Below, in pieces: positions 33,165 to 40,686 of a DNA stretch of 45,227 nt (the stretch's first letter is position 1; each line of letters begins with the position of its first letter). The DNA is from Lachnospiraceae bacterium (GTDB taxonomy: Bacteria; Bacillota; Clostridia; Lachnospirales; Lachnospiraceae). The stretch lies in NCBI GenBank assembly GCA_015056865.1, contig SVFM01000022.1, positions 1 through 45,227 on the forward strand, written 5' to 3'. Position numbers and translations under genes: made by a program. Below the pieces are notes generated by a model that worked only from the letters and a program-made list of their open reading frames with translations, searched no databases and had not been told where the DNA came from.

Positions 33165-34304
33165 CTACATATTTGACGGCGAATAGGGACAAGGATTCAG
33201 CTTTTCCATTTGTGCTCTCTTTTGTTCTATGGATGGATGGACGTAAATTGCGAGTGTTGTAGATATATTGGAATGACCAAGAATTTCGGATAATGATTTT
33301 GTATCAAAGCCCTCTTCTACGCAGCGGGTAGCAAAAGTGTGACGCAAGGCGTGGAAGGTATATTCGTCAATGTTGTGGCTCTTCAAAAAATTTTTGTAGC
33401 GGATATAAAAGCAATGCGGTTCTATGGGTGTGTTTCTGCCTGTAATAAGATAACGACCGGGATGATAGTCAAACTTCTTCAGATATTCCACCAAAAAGCT
33501 GGGCAGTGGAATCACACGAATGGAAGTTTCTGTCTTAGGCTCGCTGATGATAACCTTTGTTTTTCTGCTTGATGAGGGGTCAAGGTCGGCTATTCTTTCC
33601 ACGGTCCTGCATATGGAGACGGTTCGTGCCCCGTAGTCGATATCTTTCCATTGCAGGCCGCATAATTCACCGATGCGAATCCCGGTATATAATGAAAAAA
33701 GGATTCCGAGACTTGTAGTATCATCGGAATCCATCAAGATTTTTTCAAGTGCTGTCCGCTTATCTGTATTTAGTATCTCGATGTTCTTACTATTTTTTTG
33801 AGGAAATCGGATACCGTCTGTATTGCTGAAATGATAACCGTTACTTTTGCCAAACTTGATAATTGATTTTATGACACATAGAAGATCCGAAACCGTTTTG
33901 GCGGAGAGGGAAGCACCTCGCAGGCCGCCGGAAGATAGCAGGCATTCGGTAAAGCTGTTGATCACGAAACTGTCAATTTTATCTACCGCTCGCGTGCCCA
34001 GGCGAGGGATGATATATTTGTGAACGGCTCGATAATATCTGGTGTAGGTGGATTCCTTTACAGATATGCGGACATCAGCCAGCCACATGCAGGACAACTG
34101 CTTTAGCGTGATATGAGATGCGGGCACCGGCTTCTTTTCTGGCGCCGCGATTGATAACGCTGCCAACTTTTTTGCTTTTGCTTCCCCATAAGTGTGCCCA
34201 TATACAAATCCATATTTTGCCTTGCCGTTTTCATAATGGTGAATATAGCGCGCTTCCCAACGCCCATCTTTTCTCTTAAAAATGTTTTCTCCTCTACGTG
34301 ACAT
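33165..34304 (-). CDS. Tyrosine recombinase (probable invertase of the pilus switch)
   Basis: An AP2-like arm-binding N-terminus (KDGRWEARYIHHYENGKAKY), a SAM-like core-binding domain (about 65-160), and a catalytic domain with Arg210 (TGIRIGE), His318 and Arg321 (HALRH), His344 (LGHSN) and the nucleophile Tyr354 (LAIYVHPS). All catalytic residues are present, so it should be active. Length 379, Tn916-integrase-like. No excisionase or other mobile-element gene accompanies it. AAGGAGGAG lies four bases before ATG. It now reads toward the pilus operon, with no clear terminator between its stop and that operon, so readthrough into the pilus genes is possible. Confidence 0.93.
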   Translation of the reverse strand: MSRRGENIFKRKDGRWEARYIHHYENGKAKYGFVYGHTYGEAKAKKLAALSIAAPEKKPVPASHITLKQLSCMWLADVRISVKESTYTRYYRAVHKYIIPRLGTRAVDKIDSFVINSFTECLLSSGGLRGASLSAKTVSDLLCVIKSIIKFGKSNGYHFSNTDGIRFPQKNSKNIEILNTDKRTALEKILMDSDDTTSLGILFSLYTGIRIGELCGLQWKDIDYGARTVSICRTVERIADLDPSSSRKTKVIISEPKTETSIRVIPLPSFLVEYLKKFDYHPGRYLITGRNTPIEPHCFYIRYKNFLKSHNIDEYTFHALRHTFATRCVEEGFDTKSLSEILGHSNISTTLAIYVHPSIEQKRAQMEKLNPCPYSPSNM

Positions 34305-34394
34305 TTTGCTCCTCCTTGACTGCGAATCATTCTAAATGAGTTTATTTGAACGAACAGACTGTGCAAATTCCATACAAATATCTTGCTTTTTTCT

Positions 34395-34423
34395 GCAATA
34401 TTAGTCGAAATATGCCTTGACAA
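34395..34423 (-). promoter_or_regulatory. Weak candidate promoter of the recombinase gene
   Basis: On the minus strand TTGTCA (34423-34418), 17 bases, then TATTGC (34400-34395) could serve the recombinase. Its -35 occupies almost the same bases as the -35 of the outward promoter on the other strand, so the two promoters would compete. The -10 is poor and the call is tentative. Confidence 0.35.
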
Positions 34424-34445
34424 ACGCTAAGAAAAAGTGTATGTT
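34417..34445 (+). promoter_or_regulatory. Outward promoter inside the invertible segment
   Basis: A perfect -35 TTGACA (34417-34422), a 17-base spacer and -10 TATGTT (34440-34445) face the right-hand inverted repeat. The expected start is near 34452. In the present orientation the transcript would run through the repeat into a strong terminator at 34527. After inversion it would run into the pilus operon with a leader of roughly 155 bases. Confidence 0.7.
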
Positions 34446-34483
34446 TATTACGCAATGGTTGATTTATGCTTTTTAATTCAACC

Positions 34484-34507
34484 AATAAAGTCCAATACTT
34501 CATTACA
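34484..34507 (-). repeat. Right recombination site: inverted copy of the 24-bp repeat
   Basis: On the minus strand this is identical to 33099-33122. Identity stops abruptly at both ends. The left arm TGTAATGAAGT and spacer ATTGG are the same; the right arm is ACTTTATT followed by GGT instead of ACA, so the dyad is less perfect here. Confidence 0.9.
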
Positions 34508-34526
34508 TGATACCAAAATTAAGAAC

Positions 34527-34576
34527 TCCCACAAAAAACAATGCTTTTATACATTGCTTTTTGTGGGATATTTTTT
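34527..34576 (+). terminator. Strong terminator facing the outward promoter
   Basis: Arms 34527-34543 and 34552-34568 pair at 16 of 17 positions around an 8-nt loop (CTTTTATA), and the plus-strand tail is TATTTTTTG. The minus-strand tail (GTTCTTAATTTTG) is poor, so this is chiefly a plus-strand terminator. No plus-strand gene precedes it except the promoter inside the invertible segment, which it would silence in the present orientation. Confidence 0.85.
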
Positions 34577-34611
34577 GACAACAAATCTTAAACCTTGATT
34601 CAGCCCGCCTT

Positions 34612-35955
34612 TTATCGTGATTTTCGTTGTTCCAACGCCAACCCGATCAATCTATCTGCCTGACCTGCCATAAACAGGGGGATATTAAGTACATCATCAT
34701 CCAACTTCAAATTATTCAGAGAAAATCTCACACGAAGTTTCACTTTATCCGTAAACAGGTCCTTGAATTTCTTAAGGCTCTTGCTTGTCGTGTTAGTTTC
34801 AGATTTGACCTCTACAGGGAAAATATCATTCTCACGCTGAATCAGGAAATCCACCTCATAGGGAGGGTTATTCTGGCTCCAATACCGAGGCAGAACTTCA
34901 AACTGTGTAACCAAAGACTGTAACACAAAGTTTTCGCTCAACGCACCTTTGAATTCAGTGAACAGACGATTCCCTTCGCCAAACGCCGTGGGCGCCAGCT
35001 GCGCCAAACGGCGAAGAAGACCAACATCTACCAGATAAATCTTAAATGCAGACAGATCATCATAGGCAGCCACAGGAAGACCAGGTGCGGTGCTGCGATA
35101 GATTTTATGCACCAATCGGGCATCTACCAGCCACTGTAGGGCGTCCTCATACTCACGGGCTCTTGCACCCTCCTTGACAACCTTGTAGATAAACTTTTTA
35201 TTTTCCCTGGCCAACTGAGACGGCACGGACTTCCAGATCATAGAGATTTTCGGGAACTCGTTGATATTGGGATGCTTGCCAAAATCACGCTCATAGGCAT
35301 CAATAATGGCGGACAAAGCTTCCTGCATGGCAGAAACATCGCGAGCTTCTGTCCACATCAACACGGATTCAGGCATGCCGCCAGTGACATAGTACATCTT
35401 CAGCTTTTCATATAAAGGATTAAAGAACGCATCAGGGATAGGCTCAAGCGTATCCCAGCTTTCCAAAAATGCCAGTAGATTATCATCACCATTGGCAACC
35501 AGAAATTCCTCAAAGGTCATAGGATCAATCTGCATGAAATTGACCTTGCCCACAGGGAAAGAAGACGGCTTTGCCAGAGCAATACCCAGCAGAGAACCGG
35601 CACAGGCAATATGATACTGTGGTGCATTCTCACAGAAATATTTCATGGAATTGATAACCTTCGGACAATCTTGAACTTCATCAAAAATGATCAGCGTCTT
35701 TTCAGGAATAATCTTCTGACCACTGGCCAGCATTAAGTTCTGTAAAATGCGCTCAACATCCTTTGTGGTTTCAAAGAACTGCTTATATTCTTCATTTTCG
35801 TCAAAATTAAAGTATGCTGTGTTTTCATAATATCGTTTGCCGAATTCTTTTAAAATCCATGTCTTACCAACCTGACGAACGCCTTTCAAAATCAGAGGTT
35901 TGCGATAAGGGGAATCCTTCCAGTCCAGCAATTTTTTTAAAATAAATCGTTCCAC
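34612..35955 (-). CDS. AAA+ ATPase with C-terminal DUF4143
   Basis: Walker A GVRQVGKT is at residues 25-32 and Walker B LIIFDEVQDC at about 89-97 (AAA_14 type). The C-terminal DUF4143 half contains YEVDFLIQRENDIFPVEVKS, with the D...ExK spacing of PD-(D/E)xK nucleases. The family is widespread and often found in accessory regions, with no established function. GTG start with AAGGAGAG eight bases upstream. A good promoter (TTGTAA-N17-TATAAT) precedes it, so it is its own unit and probably not part of the pilus switch. Confidence 0.93.
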   Translation of the reverse strand: MERFILKKLLDWKDSPYRKPLILKGVRQVGKTWILKEFGKRYYENTAYFNFDENEEYKQFFETTKDVERILQNLMLASGQKIIPEKTLIIFDEVQDCPKVINSMKYFCENAPQYHIACAGSLLGIALAKPSSFPVGKVNFMQIDPMTFEEFLVANGDDNLLAFLESWDTLEPIPDAFFNPLYEKLKMYYVTGGMPESVLMWTEARDVSAMQEALSAIIDAYERDFGKHPNINEFPKISMIWKSVPSQLARENKKFIYKVVKEGARAREYEDALQWLVDARLVHKIYRSTAPGLPVAAYDDLSAFKIYLVDVGLLRRLAQLAPTAFGEGNRLFTEFKGALSENFVLQSLVTQFEVLPRYWSQNNPPYEVDFLIQRENDIFPVEVKSETNTTSKSLKKFKDLFTDKVKLRVRFSLNNLKLDDDVLNIPLFMAGQADRLIGLALEQRKSR

Positions 35956-36009
35956 AGAAACTCTCCTTCACATTATTATTAAGATTTTCGTGTTGAAAAT
36001 CACACTTTT

Positions 36010-36038
36010 ATTATACAATGTGTTTGAAAATATTACAA
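36010..36038 (-). promoter_or_regulatory. Promoter of the AAA/DUF4143 gene
   Basis: On the minus strand TTGTAA (36038-36033), a 17-base spacer and a perfect TATAAT (36015-36010) lie about 55 bases before the GTG start. Confidence 0.7.
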
Positions 36039-36119
36039 TAGTATTTTCTCTTTTGCCAGTTCACAGGATTGCACTGTAAAATGGAATCTCGCGAAAAGAA
36101 AAAATTGTATAGACCTACG

Positions 36120-36235
36120 AACCGGGGTCTAAGGACTCCACTTTTCCCTATCCGATCCCAAAAGCTAGGTAAATTGTGCTCCCAGGCGTACCTTCCTAGC
36201 TCTCAGACCCCTCAACCGGGGTCTGGGAGGATCTA
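36120..36235. other. Structured non-coding region, possible ncRNA or small repeat element
   Basis: GGGGTCT occurs at 36124-36130 and 36218-36224; AGACCCC at 36205-36211 can pair with either, giving two mutually exclusive stems. Inside the larger one, AGCTAGG (36163-36169) pairs with CCTAGCT (36195-36201). This nested, alternative pairing is unlike ordinary spacer DNA. It lies between the lysC terminator and the AAA-gene promoter, so neither gene explains it. The remaining spacer from 35956 to 36334 holds only that promoter and that terminator. Confidence 0.45.
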
Positions 36236-36271
36236 TTTTCTCATGCAGATCCCTTCGCCTGAAATCAAAAG

Positions 36272-36312
36272 GCAAAAAAACAGTTTGCCTCACTCAAAAG
36301 TAAAGCAAACTG
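36272..36312 (-). terminator. Terminator of the lysC operon
   Basis: CAGTTTGC (36281-36288) pairs with GCAAACTG (36305-36312), and the minus-strand tail is TTTTTTTGCC. It starts 22 bases after the aspartate kinase stop codon. Confidence 0.9.
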
Positions 36313-36334
36313 CAAATAGTACTGTATTATAATC

Positions 36335-37654
36335 TTACAGCTGTGCCTCTACGAAGATATCATAGATGGCCTTGATAGCTGCTTCAAAATCCTCTTCCTT
36401 CACACCGATGATAATGTTCCACTCGGAGGATCCCTGGTCGATCATCTTGACATTGATGTTGGCATGGGCCAATGCTGCAAAAACTCTGCCGGCTGTACCT
36501 CTGGTTGCCCGCATACCACGTCCTACGACTGCGATCAGTGCCAGATTGGTCTCGATATCAATGGTGTCGGGTTTGGCCAGTCTGTGCAGGCCGGAAACCA
36601 CTTTTTGCTCCTTGGGCATGAACATATCCTGGTGTACAAAGACGGTCAAGGTATCAATACCGGTAGGCATATGCTCAAAGGAAATGCCGTTTTCTTCGAA
36701 ACATTGCAGTACCTTGCGTCCGAAACCGACCTCGGAGTTCATCTTGTCTTTCTCTATGTTGATGGCGCAAAAGCCCTTTTTACCTGCAATACCTGTGATG
36801 ATGTACTTGGACTTCTGGCCGGTACTGCCTACGATCCAGGTGCCCTCATCCTCCGGACGGTTGGTGTTGCGGATGTTGATGGGGATACCCATCTGGCGAA
36901 CCGGGAAGATGGCGTCCTCGTGCAATACGCCCGCGCCCATGTAGGCCAGCTCTCTCAGCTCTTTATAAGTGATCACGTCGATCACCTGAGGATTGTCGAT
37001 GATCCTGGGATCTGCGATGAGAAAACCGGATACGTCTGTCCAGTTCTCATACACATCTGCTCTGGCTGCCTTGGCTACGATGGAGCCGGTGATGTCAGAA
37101 CCGCCGCGGGAAAAGGTCTTGATCCGGCCATCCGCATAGGCACCGTAAAATCCGGGAACCACCGCATTGGGGCATTTTTCAAGCCTGTCAGAAAGCACCT
37201 TATCTGTCAGGTCAGCATCAAATTCACCCTTCTCGTCAAAGAAGATCACCTCTGCTGCGTCAATGAATTCAAAGCCCAGATAATTTGCCATAATGATACC
37301 GTTTAAGTATTCTCCGCGGGAAGCCGCATAGTTACTTCCGGCCTTTTCTTTAAAATTCTTTTCAATCATCTGGAACTCCTGCTCCAGACTTAACTCCAGA
37401 CCAAGGCCGTCAATGATCTCCTGATATCTCTCCTTGATGGCCTGCAGCTCTTTTGCAAAATCCTGGCCTGCTTCTGCAAGGGCATAACAGCCATAAAGCA
37501 TATCCGTTACCTTGGTATCTGCGCTGTATCGCTTACCGGGAGCGGAAGGAACCACATAGGCTCTCTCCTTATCTGCGCGGATGATATTTGCGACTTTGAT
37601 AAACTGTTGTGCACTGGCAAGTGAACTACCGCCAAATTTCACTACTTTTTTCAT
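36335..37654 (-). CDS. lysC: Aspartate kinase
   Basis: Phosphorylates aspartate, the first step to lysine, threonine and methionine. VVKFGGSSLAS at the N-terminus, FSRGGSDITGS near the middle and two C-terminal ACT domains (about 300-439; VGRGMRATRGTAGRVFAAL, then WNIIIGVKEEDFE) are visible. Length 439 matches single-function clostridial enzymes. It is the last gene of a four-gene unit with a regulatory ACT protein, homoserine dehydrogenase and an ApgM-like enzyme, so it probably serves threonine synthesis and is feedback-controlled through its ACT domains. Confidence 0.96.
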   Translation of the reverse strand: MKKVVKFGGSSLASAQQFIKVANIIRADKERAYVVPSAPGKRYSADTKVTDMLYGCYALAEAGQDFAKELQAIKERYQEIIDGLGLELSLEQEFQMIEKNFKEKAGSNYAASRGEYLNGIIMANYLGFEFIDAAEVIFFDEKGEFDADLTDKVLSDRLEKCPNAVVPGFYGAYADGRIKTFSRGGSDITGSIVAKAARADVYENWTDVSGFLIADPRIIDNPQVIDVITYKELRELAYMGAGVLHEDAIFPVRQMGIPINIRNTNRPEDEGTWIVGSTGQKSKYIITGIAGKKGFCAINIEKDKMNSEVGFGRKVLQCFEENGISFEHMPTGIDTLTVFVHQDMFMPKEQKVVSGLHRLAKPDTIDIETNLALIAVVGRGMRATRGTAGRVFAALAHANINVKMIDQGSSEWNIIIGVKEEDFEAAIKAIYDIFVEAQL

Positions 37655-37668
37655 GTTTTCTCTCCCTC

Positions 37669-38871
37669 TTAGCTCTCAAACAGACGGTCGATCAATTTGT
37701 GGCCCTGGGCCTGCCTGATTCCGCTCTGCCTGCATTCTTTCTCATTGTATTTCCAATTTTCTGCTTTGGGTGCAGTACTGTCGTACAGAAGATAAGGAAC
37801 CTCATCTGCAGTGTGTGTCCTGATCCTTATGGGTGTAGGATGATCCGGTAAAACCAACAGCCGGAACGCCTCGCCTGCTGCCTGCAGCTGCTCGACCAGA
37901 GGACCGATGACCCTGCCATCCAGATATTCGATAGCCTTAACTTTGCGCTCTGCGCTTCCCTGGTGGCCCATTTCATCCGGCGCTTCCACATGGATATAGG
38001 CAAAGTCATACCCATCCTGAGTCAATGCTTTTACTGCCGCTGCTGTCTTACCTTCATAGTTGGTGTGAAGACCGCCATTGGCACCTTCCACCTGAGCAAC
38101 ACTCATACCGGCGCCCACTGCAATCCCTTTCAGCAGATCTACAGCGGATATCATCATGCCTTTTTTGCCTGTTTTCTCCTCAAAAGAAGACAATGCAGGC
38201 TTGGTTCCGGCACCCCAGAACCAACAGCAGTTTGCAGGATTTAAGCCCTGCTCCCTACGCTTTTGATTGATGGGATGGTTGACCAATATCTCATAACTTT
38301 TTTTCATCATCTCATAAAACTTTTCATTTTCCGGAAGATATTGCCCGATCACCTGGCCCAGCACATCATGGGGCTGTGTCAGTTCGATCACCTGGCCCTG
38401 ATTCCAGATCAGACAATGTCTGTAGCTGGTTCCCACATAAAACTGGAATTCCTCCGACTGCAGCTGCTCTGTCACTGCCTGCAGCAGAATACTGCTTTCC
38501 TCAGTGGGAATCTCCGAAGAACTGTGGTCGATGATGATCTTTTCCTCAAAGGGTACATCATCCTCTGAAATGGTAACGATATTACACCGAAGTGCCACGT
38601 CCGTTTCCTTCATAGGTACCCCGATACTCAGCGCCTCCAGTGGAGATCTGCCGGAATAATATTTCTTGGGATCATAACCGATCACCGAAAGATTGGCCGT
38701 ATCCGACCCGGGCTTCATCCCTTCCGGGATGGTATGTACCATTCCAATCTCTGACTGCCCGCTCAGCTGATCCAAAACCGGGGTCTGGGCATATTCCAAG
38801 GGTGTTTTTCCACCCAGCTGTTCTATGGGTTCATCGGCCATGCCGTCCCCCAACACGATCACATATTTCAT
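37669..38871 (-). CDS. ApgM-family enzyme, probable homoserine kinase
   Basis: Alkaline-phosphatase-superfamily protein of the archaeal-type cofactor-independent phosphoglycerate mutase family: metal-binding Asp9 in VLGDGMADEP, nucleophile region PGSDTANLSVIGYDP (Ser56), and EAPDEMGHQG, LPDHPTP and RIRTHT supplying other ligands. Length 400. Family members that sit in threonine operons of bacteria without thrB have been proposed to phosphorylate homoserine. Here it lies between hom and lysC and no thrB is nearby, which favours that role over glycolysis. The activity cannot be decided from sequence alone. Confidence 0.85.
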   Translation of the reverse strand: MKYVIVLGDGMADEPIEQLGGKTPLEYAQTPVLDQLSGQSEIGMVHTIPEGMKPGSDTANLSVIGYDPKKYYSGRSPLEALSIGVPMKETDVALRCNIVTISEDDVPFEEKIIIDHSSSEIPTEESSILLQAVTEQLQSEEFQFYVGTSYRHCLIWNQGQVIELTQPHDVLGQVIGQYLPENEKFYEMMKKSYEILVNHPINQKRREQGLNPANCCWFWGAGTKPALSSFEEKTGKKGMMISAVDLLKGIAVGAGMSVAQVEGANGGLHTNYEGKTAAAVKALTQDGYDFAYIHVEAPDEMGHQGSAERKVKAIEYLDGRVIGPLVEQLQAAGEAFRLLVLPDHPTPIRIRTHTADEVPYLLYDSTAPKAENWKYNEKECRQSGIRQAQGHKLIDRLFES

Positions 38872-38877
38872 AGTCTC

Positions 38878-40089
38878 TTAGTCCTCTACACGAATGCGTC
38901 CCAAAGCGTATTCGCCCAACTGCGCATATTTTTCTGCAAATGCTTTTTCTGTCAGCTGCTCTGTAAGGAAGGCAAATCCTTCCGCACCATCTGCGCGCAC
39001 CGGCTCCAGGTCTCCAAACAGCTCTTTGGCCTGGCTCTCGCCTGCATCACTGACGCGCACAAAGAATCTGCGGCTGATCTCATCAATGCTCACAAGGTCT
39101 GCCTCTTTAGCATCCCAAAAGCATATATTGGATTTTCCCTGAGTTCTGGCACATTCGATCACATCGCCAACCACTGCACTGGCTGTGGGCAGCTTCCCTG
39201 CGCCTCTGCCATAAAACATAGAATCACCCAGCATGTTGCCGCGCACGAATACCGCATTAAACACGCCATTTACCATATGCAAAGGATGCTCCCGGCTGAT
39301 CAGACAAGGAGATACCATGGCCATGGCTTTGCCCTCTCCCACTTCCTTGCTCATAGCAAGCAGTTTGATAGACATTCCCATCTTTCCGGCCAGAGCAAAG
39401 TCCTGGGCGGTAATCTTTGTAATACCTTCGGTATAGATCTTGCTGTAATCCACATGCTTTCCAAGCATCAGTGAGGACAAGATGGCAATCTTACGGCAGG
39501 CATCGTAGCCTTCCACATCTGCCTCAGGATTTTGCTCTGCATAGCCCTTCTCCTGCGCCTTCTTCAGTACGGCCGCAAAATCTGCGCCCTCGTTCTCCAT
39601 CTTGGATAATATATAGTTGGTGGTACCGTTTAAGATACCTGTAATAGTTTCAATACGCTCTGCCGTCAGGCAATCGTTCAGCGGACGGATAATGGGAATA
39701 CCGCCACCCACACTGGCCTCAAACAGATAATGACAGTGATTCTCCCTGGCTAAAGCAAGCAGCTCCGGACCATGGGCTGCAACCAGTTCCTTGTTGGAGG
39801 TACATACACTCTTTCCTGCAGACAGTGCCCGCTTGGTGAAAGCATATGCTGCACCTACGCCGCCCATTACCTCACACACAATCTTGACTTCGGGATCACT
39901 GACAATGACCTCAAAATCATGGATCACCTTGTGCTCATAGGGATCCCCGGGGAAATCCCACAGATCCAGGATGTATTTTACATTTAATTCCTGACCTGAT
40001 TTTTTATTTACCAGTTCCTTATTTCTTTCAATGACTTCTACCACACCGCTGCCTACGGTGCCGTACCCTAATACTGCTACCTGAATCAT
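38878..40089 (-). CDS. hom: Homoserine dehydrogenase
   Basis: Reduces aspartate semialdehyde to homoserine. The Rossmann motif LGYGTVGSG is at residues 7-15; catalytic-domain blocks include GILNGTTNYILSKM and NPEADVEGYDACRKIAIL; a shortened ACT-like tail follows (RRFFVRVSDAGESQAKELFGDL). ATG 40089 with GAGGAAG upstream is the family start; the further upstream residues are not. Length 403. It ends six bases before the ApgM-like gene and begins 22 bases after the ACT protein. Confidence 0.96.
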   Translation of the reverse strand: MIQVAVLGYGTVGSGVVEVIERNKELVNKKSGQELNVKYILDLWDFPGDPYEHKVIHDFEVIVSDPEVKIVCEVMGGVGAAYAFTKRALSAGKSVCTSNKELVAAHGPELLALARENHCHYLFEASVGGGIPIIRPLNDCLTAERIETITGILNGTTNYILSKMENEGADFAAVLKKAQEKGYAEQNPEADVEGYDACRKIAILSSLMLGKHVDYSKIYTEGITKITAQDFALAGKMGMSIKLLAMSKEVGEGKAMAMVSPCLISREHPLHMVNGVFNAVFVRGNMLGDSMFYGRGAGKLPTASAVVGDVIECARTQGKSNICFWDAKEADLVSIDEISRRFFVRVSDAGESQAKELFGDLEPVRADGAEGFAFLTEQLTEKAFAEKYAQLGEYALGRIRVED

Positions 40090-40111
40090 AATTGCTTCCT
40101 CATTGCTCCTT

Positions 40112-40555
40112 TTATTCTTTTGCCAATATTTTGACGTGATGCACACCTTTTTGCCTCTCCATGGATGTAAACATCTCCGATACATCCCCTGTGGTCTCCA
40201 GGATCTGTATGCTCAGGCTCAAAGATGCCACTCCGCTTATGGGAATACTCTGGTGAATGGTCAGGATGTTCGCCCCAAAATCAGCAATGATCTTCAATAC
40301 ATCCGATAAAAGTCCCGGCTCATCATCCATCTGAAAGGTCAACGTGATGGTAGTTCCCTGGGCATTGTCATGAAAAGGAAAGATATCGTCCTTATACTTA
40401 TAAAAGGAACCTCGGCTGATGCCTACCTTTTCTGCTGCTTCCTGCACCGTCAGGGCTTTTCCCATCTCCAGAAGTTTCTTTGCCTCCACCACTTTCAGCA
40501 GTACTTCCGGGATTGCCTTCTGTTTTACCACAAAATATACGGTTGACTCTCCCAT
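40112..40555 (-). CDS. ACT-domain regulatory protein (UPF0735/PheB family)
   Basis: A short helix-turn-helix-like N-terminal part (LTVQEAAEKVGISRGSFYKY, residues about 37-56) is followed by an ACT domain (LTFQMDDEPGLLSDVLKIIADFGANILTIHQSIP). Members of this family often precede hom and are thought to sense an amino acid. ATG 40555 has GAGGTTAAGC directly upstream; length 147 is typical. It is the first gene of the hom-ApgM-lysC unit. Confidence 0.9.
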   Translation of the reverse strand: MGESTVYFVVKQKAIPEVLLKVVEAKKLLEMGKALTVQEAAEKVGISRGSFYKYKDDIFPFHDNAQGTTITLTFQMDDEPGLLSDVLKIIADFGANILTIHQSIPISGVASLSLSIQILETTGDVSEMFTSMERQKGVHHVKILAKE

Positions 40556-40609
40556 GCTTAACCTCACACTGTTTTCACAATAAATACATTTGTGCACCGT
40601 TGAAAGACA

Positions 40610-40638
40610 TTTTAGCATATCATTTTGATAAAGGCAAT
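40610..40638 (-). promoter_or_regulatory. Promoter of the hom-lysC operon
   Basis: On the minus strand TTGCCT (40638-40633), 17 bases, then TAAAAT (40615-40610) preceded by TGC (extended -10). It lies 55 bases before the ACT-protein start. Confidence 0.6.
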
Positions 40639-40686
40639 CATAAAATTGTATAAATTTTCAGTGATTTTCTTTGGTTTATGTGTGAA

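Larger units (their letters stand above)
33099..34507. other. Putative invertible DNA segment carrying its own recombinase
   Basis: Two exact 24-bp inverted repeats, with core-site architecture, enclose about 1.36 kb that holds one tyrosine recombinase gene and a 180-bp divergent promoter region. Site-specific recombination between inverted sites flips the DNA between them. Direct repeats, needed for excision of an integrated element, are not seen. The segment lies directly upstream of the pilus operon. Confidence 0.75.

Noticed and set aside
33099..34507. Integrated mobile element bounded by attL and attR
   Set aside because: The flanking repeats are inverted, not direct, so recombination would flip rather than excise the segment, and no other mobile-element genes are inside.
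36069..36332. Plus-strand open frame of 87 codons
   Set aside because: It has no good ribosome site, its composition is unlike a protein, and it runs through a structured region and the lysC terminator.
36464..37306. Plus-strand open frame of 280 codons opposite lysC
   Set aside because: It mirrors the codon pattern of aspartate kinase and has no plausible start signals.
40556..40686. Lysine or threonine riboswitch/T-box leader before the hom-lysC operon
   Set aside because: The leader from the predicted promoter is only about 50 bases, too short for an L-box or T-box, and no matching motifs are visible.
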